A stretch of DNA of 64,000 nt. Source: Thunnus maccoyii. Taxonomy: Eukaryota > Chordata > Actinopteri > Scombriformes > Scombridae. A program made the position numbers and the translations under genes. This document shows positions 24,026 through 35,946 of this stretch, one piece after another. The notes beneath the pieces are model-generated. The model was given only the letters and a program-made list of their open reading frames with translations, ran no database searches and was not told where the DNA came from. Every line of letters starts with the position of its first letter. Positions within the stretch are counted from its first letter, which is position 1. The stretch covers positions 19,484,505-19,548,504 of the forward strand of contig NC_056535.1 in the NCBI RefSeq assembly GCF_910596095.1. Reading direction: 5' to 3'.

Positions 24026-27000
24026 GAGACTATCTCTCCACCCTACATATTCCTTATGCACAGGGACTCTGTAAGACACACCGCGAGGAAACCAAGCAGA
24101 CCCAGCAGCCCTTGCGGGAGCCTGAAATGACGGTTAAGTTCAAATGAGACATCACCACCACCAGAGACACCTATCTGCTCAAACAAAGGAACTATTTACA
24201 AATATACACTATGTACACACCCATGACCTAGGTGCAAGACGCCAGCTGTAATGGGTGGGAAGCCACCTAGCCTTCCAGGATGCAAGGGTAGCTTTGAAAA
24301 AAAACACCTCACTCCAAACCGAAGTCTGTTCTTGGAAGAACCATGGTCCCAGAGGCATGAAATGTCAGGCCATGTCCTACTGCACTGAGCCCAGCACATG
24401 CTCAGTGAATGGGGTGCTGGCTGCCACGTTCATGCAGTGGAACCTGATAAAGATGGATGGGTTGACCAAGAGCCCACCATACAAATCTCAGATAGGCCCT
24501 CCATAAGGCCCAAGTAGTGAGGCCACTTGTGGCCACTCCTGCTGGGGCCAGCCTGCCTGCAGTCTCATACGCCCATTGGATTGACTCCACAAACCAATGA
24601 GAGAACCTGGTCTTGAAGAGTGGTTGCCCAAGGCAGTTAGGTTTGTAACAGACAGAGAGCTGGTCTGTTGTCCTGTGGGCACGTGTCTGATGAAGATTCA
24701 CCATCAAGGCCCTGACAGGGCACAACAGTGACTGCCCACTGACCCCTGCTTCACTCTCCTGAGGAGGGCAGAAAGGGTGCAGCTCAACAGACTGACTGGC
24801 ATGGGACTCAGACTAGACCTTAGGGTGGAATGCAGGGTTTAGGTTTAACACCACCCCAACATCACCCAGCATTCCTCATGCATTGAAAGGGCATGGAGCT
24901 CACCCATTCTTTTAGCTGACACAATTGCCAACAAGAACGCTGATTTGAGAGAAACCAATTTCAGCCCAACTGTTTCCATGATCAAGTGGCTCATGCTGTA
25001 AGGTTGACAGTACCACCTCCAAATCCCATGGGAGGACAGCTGGCCTTCTGTGATAGAGAGTAACCCTACGAGCACCTTTAAGAAGCTGAGCAATAATGTC
25101 GCAACAACCCGCTGCCATTTTCTGAGGTCCAACATGGGCTACCTTTATGGCTGCCACCATTCCCCTCAAAGTTTAGGTAGCCTTGCCCACCTCCAGCATT
25201 TCCTGGAGGAACTGGAGGACATCGGGGGCCATGCAGGAGAGGGGATCCACCTGTCCAGAGTTGCACCATGATTGAAACACTCCCCAACAATAGAAATATG
25301 CAGCCCTGGTTGATGGAGGCAGGGCCCCTTGCATAGACTGGGGCAACCCCATGGCTAGAAATTTGGCCCTCTCAGGGGCCAGGCCCAAAGCCCGAGTCCC
25401 AGGGGAAAAATATGAAAAAGAGTCCCATAGGCCTGGGAAAGGAGGTCCCACTGAACAGGGAGCTTCCAGGGGTGTCCTCGAAGAAGGGGTGCAATCACTG
25501 AGAACAAGATCATTGGGGGCCACCAGGATGAGTGTCACCTCTTCCACCTGGACTCTCTGTAGGAGTGGGTGCAAGAGGATCAAGGGGAGGAATGCCCTCC
25601 CTCCCCTTGAGGGAAGGCATCTGAAGGCATCATTGTAGCCACTGATGTGCAATTGCATCCATGCCCAAGGGAGGATCATATCTCCCTATGGAGAAAAACA
25701 GGGGGCATTGAACTCTGGATGCAGCCTCCATTTGCTGCAGAGGGGTCCTCCCCTGGAGAGCTGATCCACTGAAAGGATCGCGTGACCCGGCACTTGCATT
25801 ACTCTCAGGAACTTGAACCATGGATGTGCCCGCTCCCATATTATCTGAGCTAATCTACAAAGATGAGGGGAGCCCAGGCCCCCTTGGCTGTTGATATATG
25901 CCACTGCCATTGTACTGTCTGTTCTCACCAGCACATGGTGGTTCCTCAGCTCTGGCAGGAAGCGCAGAAGAGCTAGATAGATAGCCTGCAATTCCAGAAG
26001 ATCGATGTGCTATGCTAACCAGGGTCTGTGCCACTGGCCGCTGATGCCTTTGCCCTTGTGGACGGCTCCCCAGCCTACCAGGGAGGTATCAGATGACACC
26101 ACCTGGGGATGCAACACTGGCCCCAGTGCATCACCCTGTGTTAAGCTGGTCAGCTGCTCCCACCAACGGAGAGCTACACGTCTGCATGTCACCAACACTC
26201 TGGCTTGCAGATTTGTCTGTGGGCAAAGTCCAAGGCTCAGGAGGCATCGCTGCACTGGGTGCATGTTCAGAAGAGCCACAATGTGCACTGTGGTTGCTAT
26301 CAATCCCAAGAGGCGAAGGCACAACCTCCAGGTGACCTTGGCCCCCAAACCCTGAGGGCAACCTGTCTTCCCAGAGATAAGGAAAGAGTTCCTGGCCCGG
26401 CATCCAAACACATGCTTAGGAACTCTGTGGACTCTGAGGGCTGGAGGCTGCTCTTCCTCCTGTTGAGACACAGGCCCAGGTGCTCTAAGAGCTGCAAGAG
26501 CCAGGTCACACTATTGCAACACTGCTGCTGGGCTAGCAATGTGCCAAATGAGAGGACACAGAACTCGAAGGTTCTGCCATTGAAGGCCAGGGGTCCGCCC
26601 AAAGGATCTCCCAGGACAGACACTGTCCCAAGAGTGGGACGGAGGGGCTGGGTTCTGAGACCTGTCAGGACTGAGGGGAGGGCTTGGGGGGTCCATGGCC
26701 CCAGCCCCGCATACTCAGCTGATTGCATTTAGCTCTACCACACTGGTTGGCCTCCAAACGGACCCTTAGGTCACCCTGCTGGAGCCTTCCCAACCTCCCC
26801 TGAGCACACCGGCAGGCATCTTGGGCTTGCTGGGGCATGTTATTTGCATCTGCCCCAAACATAGCAGATGACACCACAGGCAGCCTAAGAAGACAGGCCC
26901 ATATTCCCCCTGCAGCTCTGACGGAGACAGCCAGAGGTGGCACCTCGCCATCAGAGGGTGGCCATGGCCCTGCCAGTTGCCACCGCTTGCTCCCTCATAA

Positions 27001-27765
27001 GCTTAGCTAGGAGTGAGGACACCTGCTGCACCTCAGCAGCTAGATTGGAGCCAACCTCCTCCAACTGTCTGGCCAGCTGGCGCTGATACAAGGCTAGAAT
27101 AGCCCCAGTCTTAACCAGCTGTCTTAACCAGCTGTCCCTGAATTGCCACAGCTCCATGCATGGACCATGAGGGCATCTTAGTTACTCTTTTCTGGTTTGT
27201 TTACCTTTCCCTTGGGAATAACCCATGGCTAAAGTATGCCCATTCACATTCTCCAGCTAGTCAGACTTCACAAGGGATTACGGATGTGAGTGTCAGACAG
27301 CACAGCTATGGTAGTGTAGCGATCAGCTGGGAAGCACATCTACCACTACCTCTGACAAGGTTAGATTTCACAGGAGACAATGCCTATGCAAGCAGACCAG
27401 CAAGCTGATGCTGCAAGCTGCCATGCTATCAACAGCCTGTGTAGGAAAGACAATGCAGTGATCCAGAGAGGGGCCCGTAGACCAGCTCTTCCACACACAA
27501 GGTAAGCAGACAATGCTGATGTCAAAACACACACGCTAGACACGCACAATTCAACTACTCCTAAAATACACACATATCTGACTGCTTGACCATGGAAATC
27601 GGGGAATCAGAGAGGCAATGCATGCATGCTGCTTGTATAATCACGGGTTGCTAATCAGTGCATGGCCACCACAAGTGATGTGTCTTCAAAAGTAATCCAC
27701 ATCAGGTGCCCCCATGAGGGTCTGTCCCCATACATATGGAATATGTAGGGTGGAGAGATAGTCTC
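24026..27765 (-). mobile_element. DIRS-type tyrosine-recombinase retrotransposon, decayed
   Basis: Perfect 28-bp terminal inverted repeats bound the element (24026-24053, beginning GAGACTATCTCTCC, and 27738-27765). Minus-strand coding remnants run in DIRS order. There is a gag-like helix-rich region at about 26950-27157 and reverse transcriptase pieces at 26300-26730 (including 'GLCLNRRKSSLQPSESTEFLSM'). RNase H follows at 26010-26300 and 25686-25991 ('VVSSDTSLVGWGAVH', 'VLVRTDSTMAVAYINSQGG'). Next comes the start of a tyrosine recombinase ('LPPSTRAAYFYCW...FLQEML', 25173-25330) continuing at 24845-25000 ('LKSAFLLAIVSAKRMGELHALS', with the conserved Arg of recombinase box I). DIRS elements integrate by recombinase instead of a DDE integrase and make no target duplication. 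Stops and frameshifts split every domain. The family call is strong and the subfamily is unknown. Confidence 0.88.
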
Positions 27766-28145
27766 AACACGATAGAGAACACTTTTTCATAAGTGTAAAT
27801 GGTGCAAAAACAGAGAATTAGCAGCTAAATATCATCATTTATGTTTCCATTTGTTCTCTCAGGCAACTGTCTGTCTTTGATGGTGTCAGTGATCAAACCA
27901 AACAGCCAATCAAAGGTCATGGTCAGTATTCTAGGTGACCAATCAACAGAGCAGACTGTCTATTCCATCCCCCGCCTTCAAAGTCTCAAAAGTCAACTTG
28001 ACAAGCGGGTGAGTGTTGAGAAGTTGCAAGCATGTATAGAGCCCCATGCCAGCGAGACTGCAGAAATGCTCCCTTGCGAGGATGCTTTTCCCCTCACAGA
28101 TACTGTTCTGTGTACTCATATCACTTGCATCAGCCTGGTTTTTAT

Positions 28146-29147
28146 GCATTATTATGGATCCCACTGCTTTTCTTGGCAAGGCACGCCCCATGTAATATTC
28201 AAGTGCTGGGATTGGCCAGGCATCCATGCTTGTGCTGCTATCATGCTGCTAGCCTGCTATTTCCTACCTGTATGTTCAGTGGATGTCTGGTGTTGAGTAA
28301 TGGGAATTCTGAAGAACTATGAGTCAACAGTTTGAGTCAAGCTTGGAGGTTGTATTATGTGTAACTTGGAAAATAGTTATATGGGGCATTGAATTTTTAT
28401 TTCTTCTCTTTTCCTAGGACTGCTGCTGCTGCACTGAGGAGTCGCAGGATGGATAGACATGTTGCTGAGGTTGGCTGTCTGGAATGTAGTTTCAGGACGT
28501 TTTAGAAGTTTGCACCATGCAAAAATAAAAAGAATCACAGGGCAGCCCGGTGCGGTGTTGGTGCTGGGAGCTGAGGCGAGAGCAGCCGGTGCTGGTGGAC
28601 GGTGCAAACCTCCAAAACTTCCCAAAACTGCATTTCAAATGGCGGACCTCAGCAACATGTTTATCCATCCTGCAGTGAGCTGTGGCCAGCATGCGGCAGT
28701 GCAGCTCCTCAGTGTAGCAGCAGTCCCGGGAAAAGAGTTCTGACAAGGAAGAAAGAAAAGAACAAAATGGGATCCCTGAGCTGCCAGATGGTTGCCTTGC
28801 CTCTAAAACAAACAGGAGGAGACGGTTAAGAGGAGAGCAAGTGAGAGAGAGTCGGTGTGTTGTGCTACTTCTTTGTCTGATAATCAGTAAATTCATCAAA
28901 TTCAGTGCCCCCTACTGCTATTTTCCAAGCTACACATAATACAGCCTTCATGCTTGACTCAAACTGTTAATTCGTAGTCTTTCATAATTAACGTTTCCCA
29001 TTACCCAACACCAGACACCCACTGAACATACAGTTAGGAAATAGCAGGTTAGCAGCACGAGCATGGACCCCTGGCCAATCATAGCACTTGAATGCTATGC
29101 AGGGCGTGTCTTGCCAAGAAAAGCAGTGGGATCCATAATAACGCAGT
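28146..29147. mobile_element. Foldback-like element with long imperfect inverted arms
   Basis: The left arm (about 28146-28518) is repeated in reverse complement as the right arm (about 28599-29147) around a central loop of about 80 bp. Matching landmarks are 'ggatcccactgcttttcttggc' type sequence at 28158 and its complement at 29116, and 'gaggatggata' type sequence near 28445 and its complement near 28660. The right arm carries about 170 bp of extra sequence (28745-28915). The open frames on both strands mirror each other and show no known domain. It could be a non-autonomous foldback transposon, or an inverted duplication of an unknown repeat. Confidence 0.75.
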
Positions 29148-29489
29148 TTTTATGTGCGCGAGTTCTGAGACTAACTAAATGCCATATTCTTCAATCAGGA
29201 CAGCAGAAGGTTGTAGAGGTAACGCTGCTTCCACTAATCCATAGATTAATATAGTATATCTATTGTACAATAGATGTGTATAGCTTTATTTTAGAAATGT
29301 TTTTTCCACAATTACGAGGTCAGTTCTATGTTTAGAAAATTACCCAGGATCAAAATAACGCATGCTTTTGAACATGAGTAACTTCACGCTTTAAGCCAAC
29401 AAGTCAGAGCTGCAGATATTGCTTCAAAGTATTTCATTTCATGTTTCATACTTTGTTTTACAAATTTAAATTCATATGTTTAACTAGTA

Positions 29490-29830
29490 TATGCATGTGT
29501 TTTGCAGTTTGATGATGACTCTCATCACACCCATCTTATCTTCCTTTTATTGGCTTCCCATTAAGTTTAGGATTCATTTTAAGGTCCTGCATGGTCAGGC
29601 ACCTGTGTACACCTGCTCATTCCTCATATCACCAGTAGGTCACTTAGGTCCTCTGACCAGGGCTTACTGGTTGTTCAACTGAAAACCAAAGGTGATCGTG
29701 CCTTTGAAGTGGTGGCTCCAACACTGTGGAATGCTCTTGCACATACAATCTGCTTTCTCCGTTGACAACTTTAAAAAGCAGCTGAAGACTCATTTATTCA
29801 AACTGGTCTTTGTCCTTTGTGTGTCTCACA
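29490..29830 (+). repeat. LINE 3' coding fragment
   Basis: Encodes 'SFYWLPIKFRIHFKVLHGQAP' and, after a frameshift, 'LKTHLFKLVF'. These are the usual last residues of fish L2/Rex-like reverse transcriptase ORFs. Truncated on both sides. Confidence 0.65.
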
Positions 29831-29837
29831 AAAGACT

Positions 29838-30540
29838 TTTTCACATTAAAAATTCATGCCAAAATAACAACTTACTCACACTCACTCCATATTGATAGCT
29901 TTTTGATTTACGCACCACTCGCGTCTTGCGCATAAACCATTTGCAGAGCCATTTATGCGCAAATCCTTGACGCCAAAGACTACAGTAACCAGTGTGGCTT
30001 CCATCTCTGATTTTCCTTTAATTTCACTCTCTAACTGTACGAGACCAAGTGGTGAAACCTACAGCGAACAGCGTAGCTATAAGTGAGGGTTTGCTAAGGA
30101 GGCGGACCTAATGAGACCCCCACAGTTGAGCTCCGCAGGGTTTTACAATGCCAACCATTTCTCTTAGCGCATATTTAGCTGCTGGCTGGGGGAGCGACGG
30201 TCCGAATATGCGTAAATGCGCACGAATGTAGCTAAATAGTGTCTCATTCACTGAGAAAAAGAAAGAAAACTCGTAAGCGGGAAGACATTCTGGTCATCAA
30301 ATTATTCCCACTCATCAGAGGACTTAACCTGAACGCTTTGTGACAAGATCCTTTGGTAAGACTGAACAAATCTGGTATATTTCTTAACACAAAGATTGAC
30401 ATGTTTAATGCAGATTTAATGCAGTTTTATTTGTCTGAATGATGTGTGTTTGACTGGTTTCACTAAAGGGTTGAGGCTATGATTTAGAATTTTAGTGTGA
30501 ATGATTTAATAGCCCAGGGGAAATAGATATTGTGCATATT
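29838..30540 (+). repeat. CpG-rich promoter-like module, copy A
   Basis: About 700 bp shared with copies B (55779-56580) and C (58272-59633). Conserved parts include 'gatttacgcaccactcgcgtcttgcgc', 'gagcgacggtccgaat', a CTAAATA box, 'ctcattcactgagaaaaag' 20-30 bp after it, then about 110 bp ending in a donor-like TTTG|GTAAGACTGAAC (donor at 30355). The layout resembles a promoter plus a non-coding first exon. No reading frame is conserved between copies. In copy A it lies upstream of slc38a3 on the same strand. The sequence identity is seen directly. The promoter role is inference. Confidence 0.6.
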
Positions 30541-30799
30541 TAACAATAATAATTAGTTGCAGCCCCATTTACTTTTATTTTCCAATACAGTTTACATTCT
30601 TTCATGAGTTACATTATTAATTAAGAGAACTAGTCCTTTAAAGTCCATGTTAGACTGTTACTTTACTCCAAAAAGTTCTGCAGTTATTTAAGGATTACAT
30701 AGTTATAATTATACTTAGTTTAGACATCTCAAACTTTAACTTTTCAGGCTTTAGATTAGCAGGGTTCATAAGGACATTGCAGATTTTTTTAATTGGCAT

Positions 30800-31035
30800 C
30801 ATGAGTCCTGTTATGCTAAAGGTTGGAAAAACTAACAAGTGTGTTGCAGGTTGCTAGTTCGAATCTTTGACTGTCTTGGAAAGTAGTGGAATTGGAAATG
30901 TAAATATTACAGTGCAACAACAGTTACAATGGTGCTTAACCTCCAGTTGCTTGAATGTAGGTGTTGAGTGGTCCTCATGGAAAGCTGTGGGCAGTACTGG
31001 TGAAAACATGAAAAAAAAAAAAAAAAAGAAAAATA
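30800..31035 (+). repeat. Possible tRNA-derived SINE remnant with an A tail
   Basis: 'GGTTGCTAGTTCGAATCT' at 30850-30867 matches a Pol III B box (GGTTCGANNCC) with a small insertion. About 140 bp later comes a run of 17 A (31010-31026). I could not find a clear A box. Confidence 0.4.
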
Positions 31036-31249
31036 TTTTAAAATATAACACATATTATTATTACAGTGTTCCAAAACATTTATCAGATTGAGGGATACAA
31101 ACTGAGAACTTCTGTCTGAGTGGGTGAAAGGGTACGTTTTTGACTTCGCCCCCCCAATCTAAACATTAACAACCTATATGGGTTTTCATGCTGGGTTCAT
31201 CGCAGTGGAGAGGGAGCAGATAAGCTATGCTGCAGTCAGTGACCCCGGC

Positions 31250-31660
31250 ATGTGTGGTGATCAAACTGGCTGAGAGTTTGAGCAGGAGCTGGACAGGTGT
31301 GTGCATAGGCCAGGAGGATGGTATATTATAACAAATAGAATTGGCTGTAAAATTTTCCAGGTTGGGTGTGAGAGACTAAGAACAAGGCTTTTGAATGAGT
31401 TATAATTAAGTTTAGGTCTAGGGTTGATTAATAGGCTTGAGTTAAAAATGGTTGCAACTCCACCTCCTCCTTTTGGTATACTAATAAACTCAGTCATACT
31501 TCTAGATATGAGAGCCAAAGTGGGATGTATGCCGTCTCTCCTTATAAGACCAGGTCTTCCCCAGAAAGTCTGCCAATTATCTGCAAAACCTATGTCATTT
31601 GCTGGACACCACTTCAACAGCCAGCAGTTGAATGATGACATGCAGCTATACATGTCTGGT
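31250..31660 (-). repeat. LINE fragment with esterase-end and endonuclease blocks fused
   Basis: A minus-strand open frame of 130 codons first encodes an SGNH-type end block ('[13 protein letters not shown]...RRDGIHPT', with the catalytic Asp and His of DGIHP kept). It then jumps directly to the endonuclease-like '[20 protein letters not shown]' block that lies about 400 bp further on in the related copy at 2050-4996. The open frame survives only because of an internal deletion. Confidence 0.75.
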
Positions 31661-34600
31661 CAGATTTGGCAGGGGCCCAAAGAAAACTACGGAGTCCAAC
31701 ATTGTCTTTGCATATGTATTACCATTTCAAAATGGAAAGCAGACCTGTTCCAGTACTTTATCATCCTTTTGCTTTTAGCTCACATTATTTATGCTTGTAT
31801 TAAGATGTGTTCAAGGCTTTTCCTTACAACAGAACAATCCCAACTCAGTGCATTAATGTTGCTTAAAGTAAAAGGACAATGCTCCTGTACGCACTGTATA
31901 TACTTTTGCAATGGCATCTACCATTGTGACAATGATGTTGGTGGTCAGATTCTTCTTAAAACTGTCATGTGAACATGGGCAAAGTTAATGTATGCTGTGA
32001 TACAGTGTCTGACAATGTGTTGGATGCAAAATGATCCTCTAGACACCTTTGACCACCTCTCATGTGATGTGCTTCTTTGTAAAGACATTTTGACTTGCTG
32101 ACAAAAAGGAATCCACATGCACACATACATTGACTTGTCACTCTTCACATGGTTTTGAATGTAATTTACAATCATTTTTTAACACCTGTTCCCCATTAAA
32201 TGTAATATCTTGACACTTATACACAGACCTGTGCTCAAGTGTAAGAGCTGCCTGACATGCCCGCAGATAAATTGGCCGGTACCTAATGCTGCCAGCTGTT
32301 GGTTACCAAGCTATTTCTCAGAAAAATTGCCCAGCAGCTTGTCAATACGTACTTGTAATTAATTAGAGTTAACTTATTTCCTTATGTAACTAACAAGGGT
32401 GTATTTTTAGTCAACAAGTACTGGTTCAAACCAGCTACTCCTCATACTTATGTGTGCCCTTTCCCTTCAGTTTATTTTCAAATAAGACGATTAAAGGTTC
32501 TCTAGGTATGAAATCAGAAATTCCTTCTCATTAGTGTTATTGGTGGCTGTTAAGTGAGCTGTCAATCCTATTTGTGCACAGGTGAGAGCCAATTTCACCA
32601 ACTTGCAAAAATATGCGTTAATCAAACAACTGAACATGACCCAACCTGCAAACCACCAACTTTTTTTTTTTTACCAACCAAGCAGGCTCAGTGAGGGAGC
32701 AAGAGGCTGTGGCCCAGGGAGCAATGCGTTGTGGTTTTTGTTGTGAAATGTGTGATTATTACCACCGTTGGACTACCAACAGAAAAAGCAAAAGGGGTAA
32801 GCTATGTTTTGCTATCATTCTGGAGCTTGTTTTCTGCTCCTTTGTTGAGGAAATAATGTTGTTTTAGCTGTGTGTGTACTTGGAAGTGGGCAATTTGTCA
32901 TTTCGGAGGTGTTTTGTGGTGAAATGTGTTGTGGTTGAAAGAGGCAGCTAGCTGTTTCATTAGCTGGAGAGCTAATATCTGCAAGGTGTTTCTATTTGGA
33001 TAGCAACATTTTTGTTGTGTTGTTGTGTGGTTATGCCCGTCGTTTGTTGACAACAGGAGAGAGGCAAATCACTTGGGAGCATGCAAAACGTTACATCTTT
33101 TGGATTTTTGTGGAAAATCTTCACAGGGATGTGTGAGTGTGGTTTGATCAGATTTGACTGACAGTAATCTGGAAACATAAGAAAACGATAGGCTTGCCTT
33201 ACCTAGTGGACGAGAGGTAATTGTCAAATAATCAAATTACTCATTTTTGTCAAATGTGTTTTATGTATCATCCTAAATCCTTGGTAATGTAGTGTTTCTT
33301 TGTGAATTTAGGCATACCAGCCTATTTCAATGCTTCTGGGCTTCCCCTGTTAACCCCATATTTAATACTGGTTTAACGTCACAATGCCATGAACTGTGGG
33401 TAATTCCCTAAAGCAGAGTCTGCAGCAATGCAGACTAGCCCTCACTCACTTTACGATTTAATAGTTGGACAGCCCGAAGCCCTTACAGACTTAGCGGGAA
33501 TGTGTCTCAAAGTCCGTGAGTCCATGAGTGTGGACATTGGGATTGGGCCACAGTTTCCAGCAGCCTTCAAAGAATATACAGGAAGTCGTAGAAATAGTTA
33601 CATCTTAATAGATCTGATACTGATTTAATCAAATGTTATTGGATCAATCTACTCAAGCTTGTAGCTACTCAATCACCGACTGTTATTTTTAAGGGTCTCT
33701 GTATGATAGGGTATAACCTATAAAAATGACCTGGTACCTTGTGAAAATCAAGACAGCATTTATTCTATAATCTCCAACATTATTAAATTATTTTACATAG
33801 AAATTCAACCGTTAGCAAGCAGACAACTACCTGCTGGTCAACATGCTGACCATAAATCAGCTGAATTGTCAAACTCATTCACATCTCATTGCAGAGATAA
33901 AGATTTCAAATGAAATTAAATAATTTTTATTTAATGTAATTCTGTTTATCTTGAGTATTTGGCAGAAGTCTTTCTACAAGCTTTTAGTTTACTGCCTCTT
34001 CTGCACAGATGTTTATTTACTTTAAATGAATGTATAGCTGAGTATATGCAGGTAAATGTGTTTTTTGTAATATGTGAATGACTGTGAACATATCAAATCT
34101 TTAAATATTTTAGTACAAAATGTATTTTGTAATGTGCAAACAAATAAATAAAACAAAAATGCCAATCAATAGCCTACTCAAAATGCAAGAGGACAGGAGC
34201 AGAAATAGACATTATTTATCAAATATTTAGACTGTCAGAGCTTCATATCTGTACAGAGGAGAATTTTCATGTCATACTTGTTACCAAAAGTTTTATGTTA
34301 TTTCAGTTCGTAACGCTGAAGAATTAAATAATGATGTAATGTTCATGTGTCTATCTGTAATATTTGGTTACTGAATGTTTTCTGTTTCTTTGGCTGATAA
34401 AAGTTGTCATCAACACATCTTAATACTTAGTACAGTATCAGACTAATTACATCAAAATCTTTAAAATCAAACAAAAAATGAAGAGTTTCTATAACACATC
34501 GTGTTGTTGATCCAACATCTGAGCCAATTGTGAGCATCCAGTACCTGAACCAGGCATTTCCCATCATGCCCTGGGTCTTGCAGTCAGTGGAGAGCAGCAG

Positions 34601-35174
34601 TGGTGCCTGGCTCTAAAAACTGTGGCCACCTTGATCTTGTGAGGTTATAGCTGCCTGTGTGTGCATGACGTCAGAGTAAATTGGGATTATGTGGGACACA
34701 AATCTAACCAGCATGCATTGTGCAGTGATTGCCGGTGATCGATTCTGCGCAGGCCTGGCTCATCTTGAAAAAGCCTAATCACACAGTTGTAATCATATTT
34801 TGTGTCAAATGTTGTTCGATCCTGATTGGTTCACGGAAGCATATGACATCCCCACCCACTTCTAACCACCAAGAAGAGCACAGAAAAAAAGATAGAGAAA
34901 TCTTTCAAAACTATTTGAACAAGCATAAAGTTTTGTGTTCATATAGGACCCTATTGCTCATATTAAGAAGTTGACTGAGAAACAAGTTTTCAGGGCCTTT
35001 AAACATCCAAAGTGTGCTTCACATTTTCAATGATATGCACAGTTTGTTCATTGAATAATGTATCTTAAACAAACAAACCCATGCATCTATATGTTTATAA
35101 CTCATGTCCTTTCTCCCTCTGCCCTAGATATACAAGATATTGAATGACTCTAAAGGACCCCCTTCATTGAACAC
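31661..35174. other. Intergenic AT-rich DNA, nothing recognised
   Basis: 3.5 kb without a coding block, RNA gene or transposon end that I can support. Short frames at 33428-33628 and 34729-34974 have no recognisable similarity. Non-coding exons or enhancers of slc38a3 could lie here. Confidence 0.5.
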
Positions 35175-35946
35175 TGTGGCAACTGCATCAGCTGCTGTCC
35201 ACCAGTTTTAGTATTTATTTATATTTGGTCACATTTTATACCCAGACATTTTTCCAAAAAAAAAAAAAGATTACACTACACACAGTCTTTTGTGTTCATA
35301 TATTAAACATTTCTTTAAAATTATGACAGTTTGTTTTCTAATTAGGGTGCACACAATTTAATTAACATTCTGTCACATTGTTCTTTCATTTGCAAGTAAC
35401 ACTTACTTTTGTTTTTGATCTTACCAGGCTCCTCTGGCAAAAGGCCTGAATGGCCTTTTAAGCACAGCGTGGAAGTGGAAGAAGCCACCAGTGAGATGCA
35501 AGAAGGGGGGACTTGAATTTAGAAGTCTAAAATAAATCTCTTTTTGCATGGATTTGTTGACCTTTGCTGGAAACTAATTCTTTCTTTGTAGATAATTTCT
35601 TTTGATATGTTTATGTTTGGATATCTTTTAAGTGTGTTAGATGTTTAATGTTGTTGTTGGTCAAGTTTCCCCTTGTGTCTGTGTAGGGCTAGTCCATGTG
35701 TGTATATAACCTCATTGTGTGACATTTGGAAGATTAGGTCTGTTTGGTTGTGTTGTGTTAAGTTTAGTTTCTTTATTGCTTAGTTGACCTTAGTTTGGGC
35801 CCTAATTTTTTGAACTACTTTTTCTAGTTTCTTATGTTATGTTAGATTGTATTTACTTTGTCATTTGATATCAAATTTTTCAACTTTATTAAAGCAATTT
35901 TTCTTTTTACACATTTGTCCTTTTGCTTTTTTTGCTTTGTCTGACA
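35175..35946 (+). repeat. 5' LTR of the Gmr1-like retrotransposon
   Basis: Starts TGTGGCAACTGCA and ends CTGACA directly before a primer-binding-site-like ACTGGTGGCAGTGGTGG. It contains a TATATAA box at 35702-35708 and an AATAAA at 35533. Most of it matches 41176-41868, with many substitutions and small indels, so the insertion is old. Confidence 0.85.

Noticed and set aside
26010-26732. Long open frames on both strands (plus-strand frame of 175 codons)
   Set aside because: The plus-strand frames mirror the GC-rich DIRS reverse transcriptase/RNase H region, and only the minus strand has recognisable motifs.
28377-28899. Overlapping open frames of 80-135 codons on both strands
   Set aside because: They lie in the arms of the foldback element, mirror each other and show no domain.
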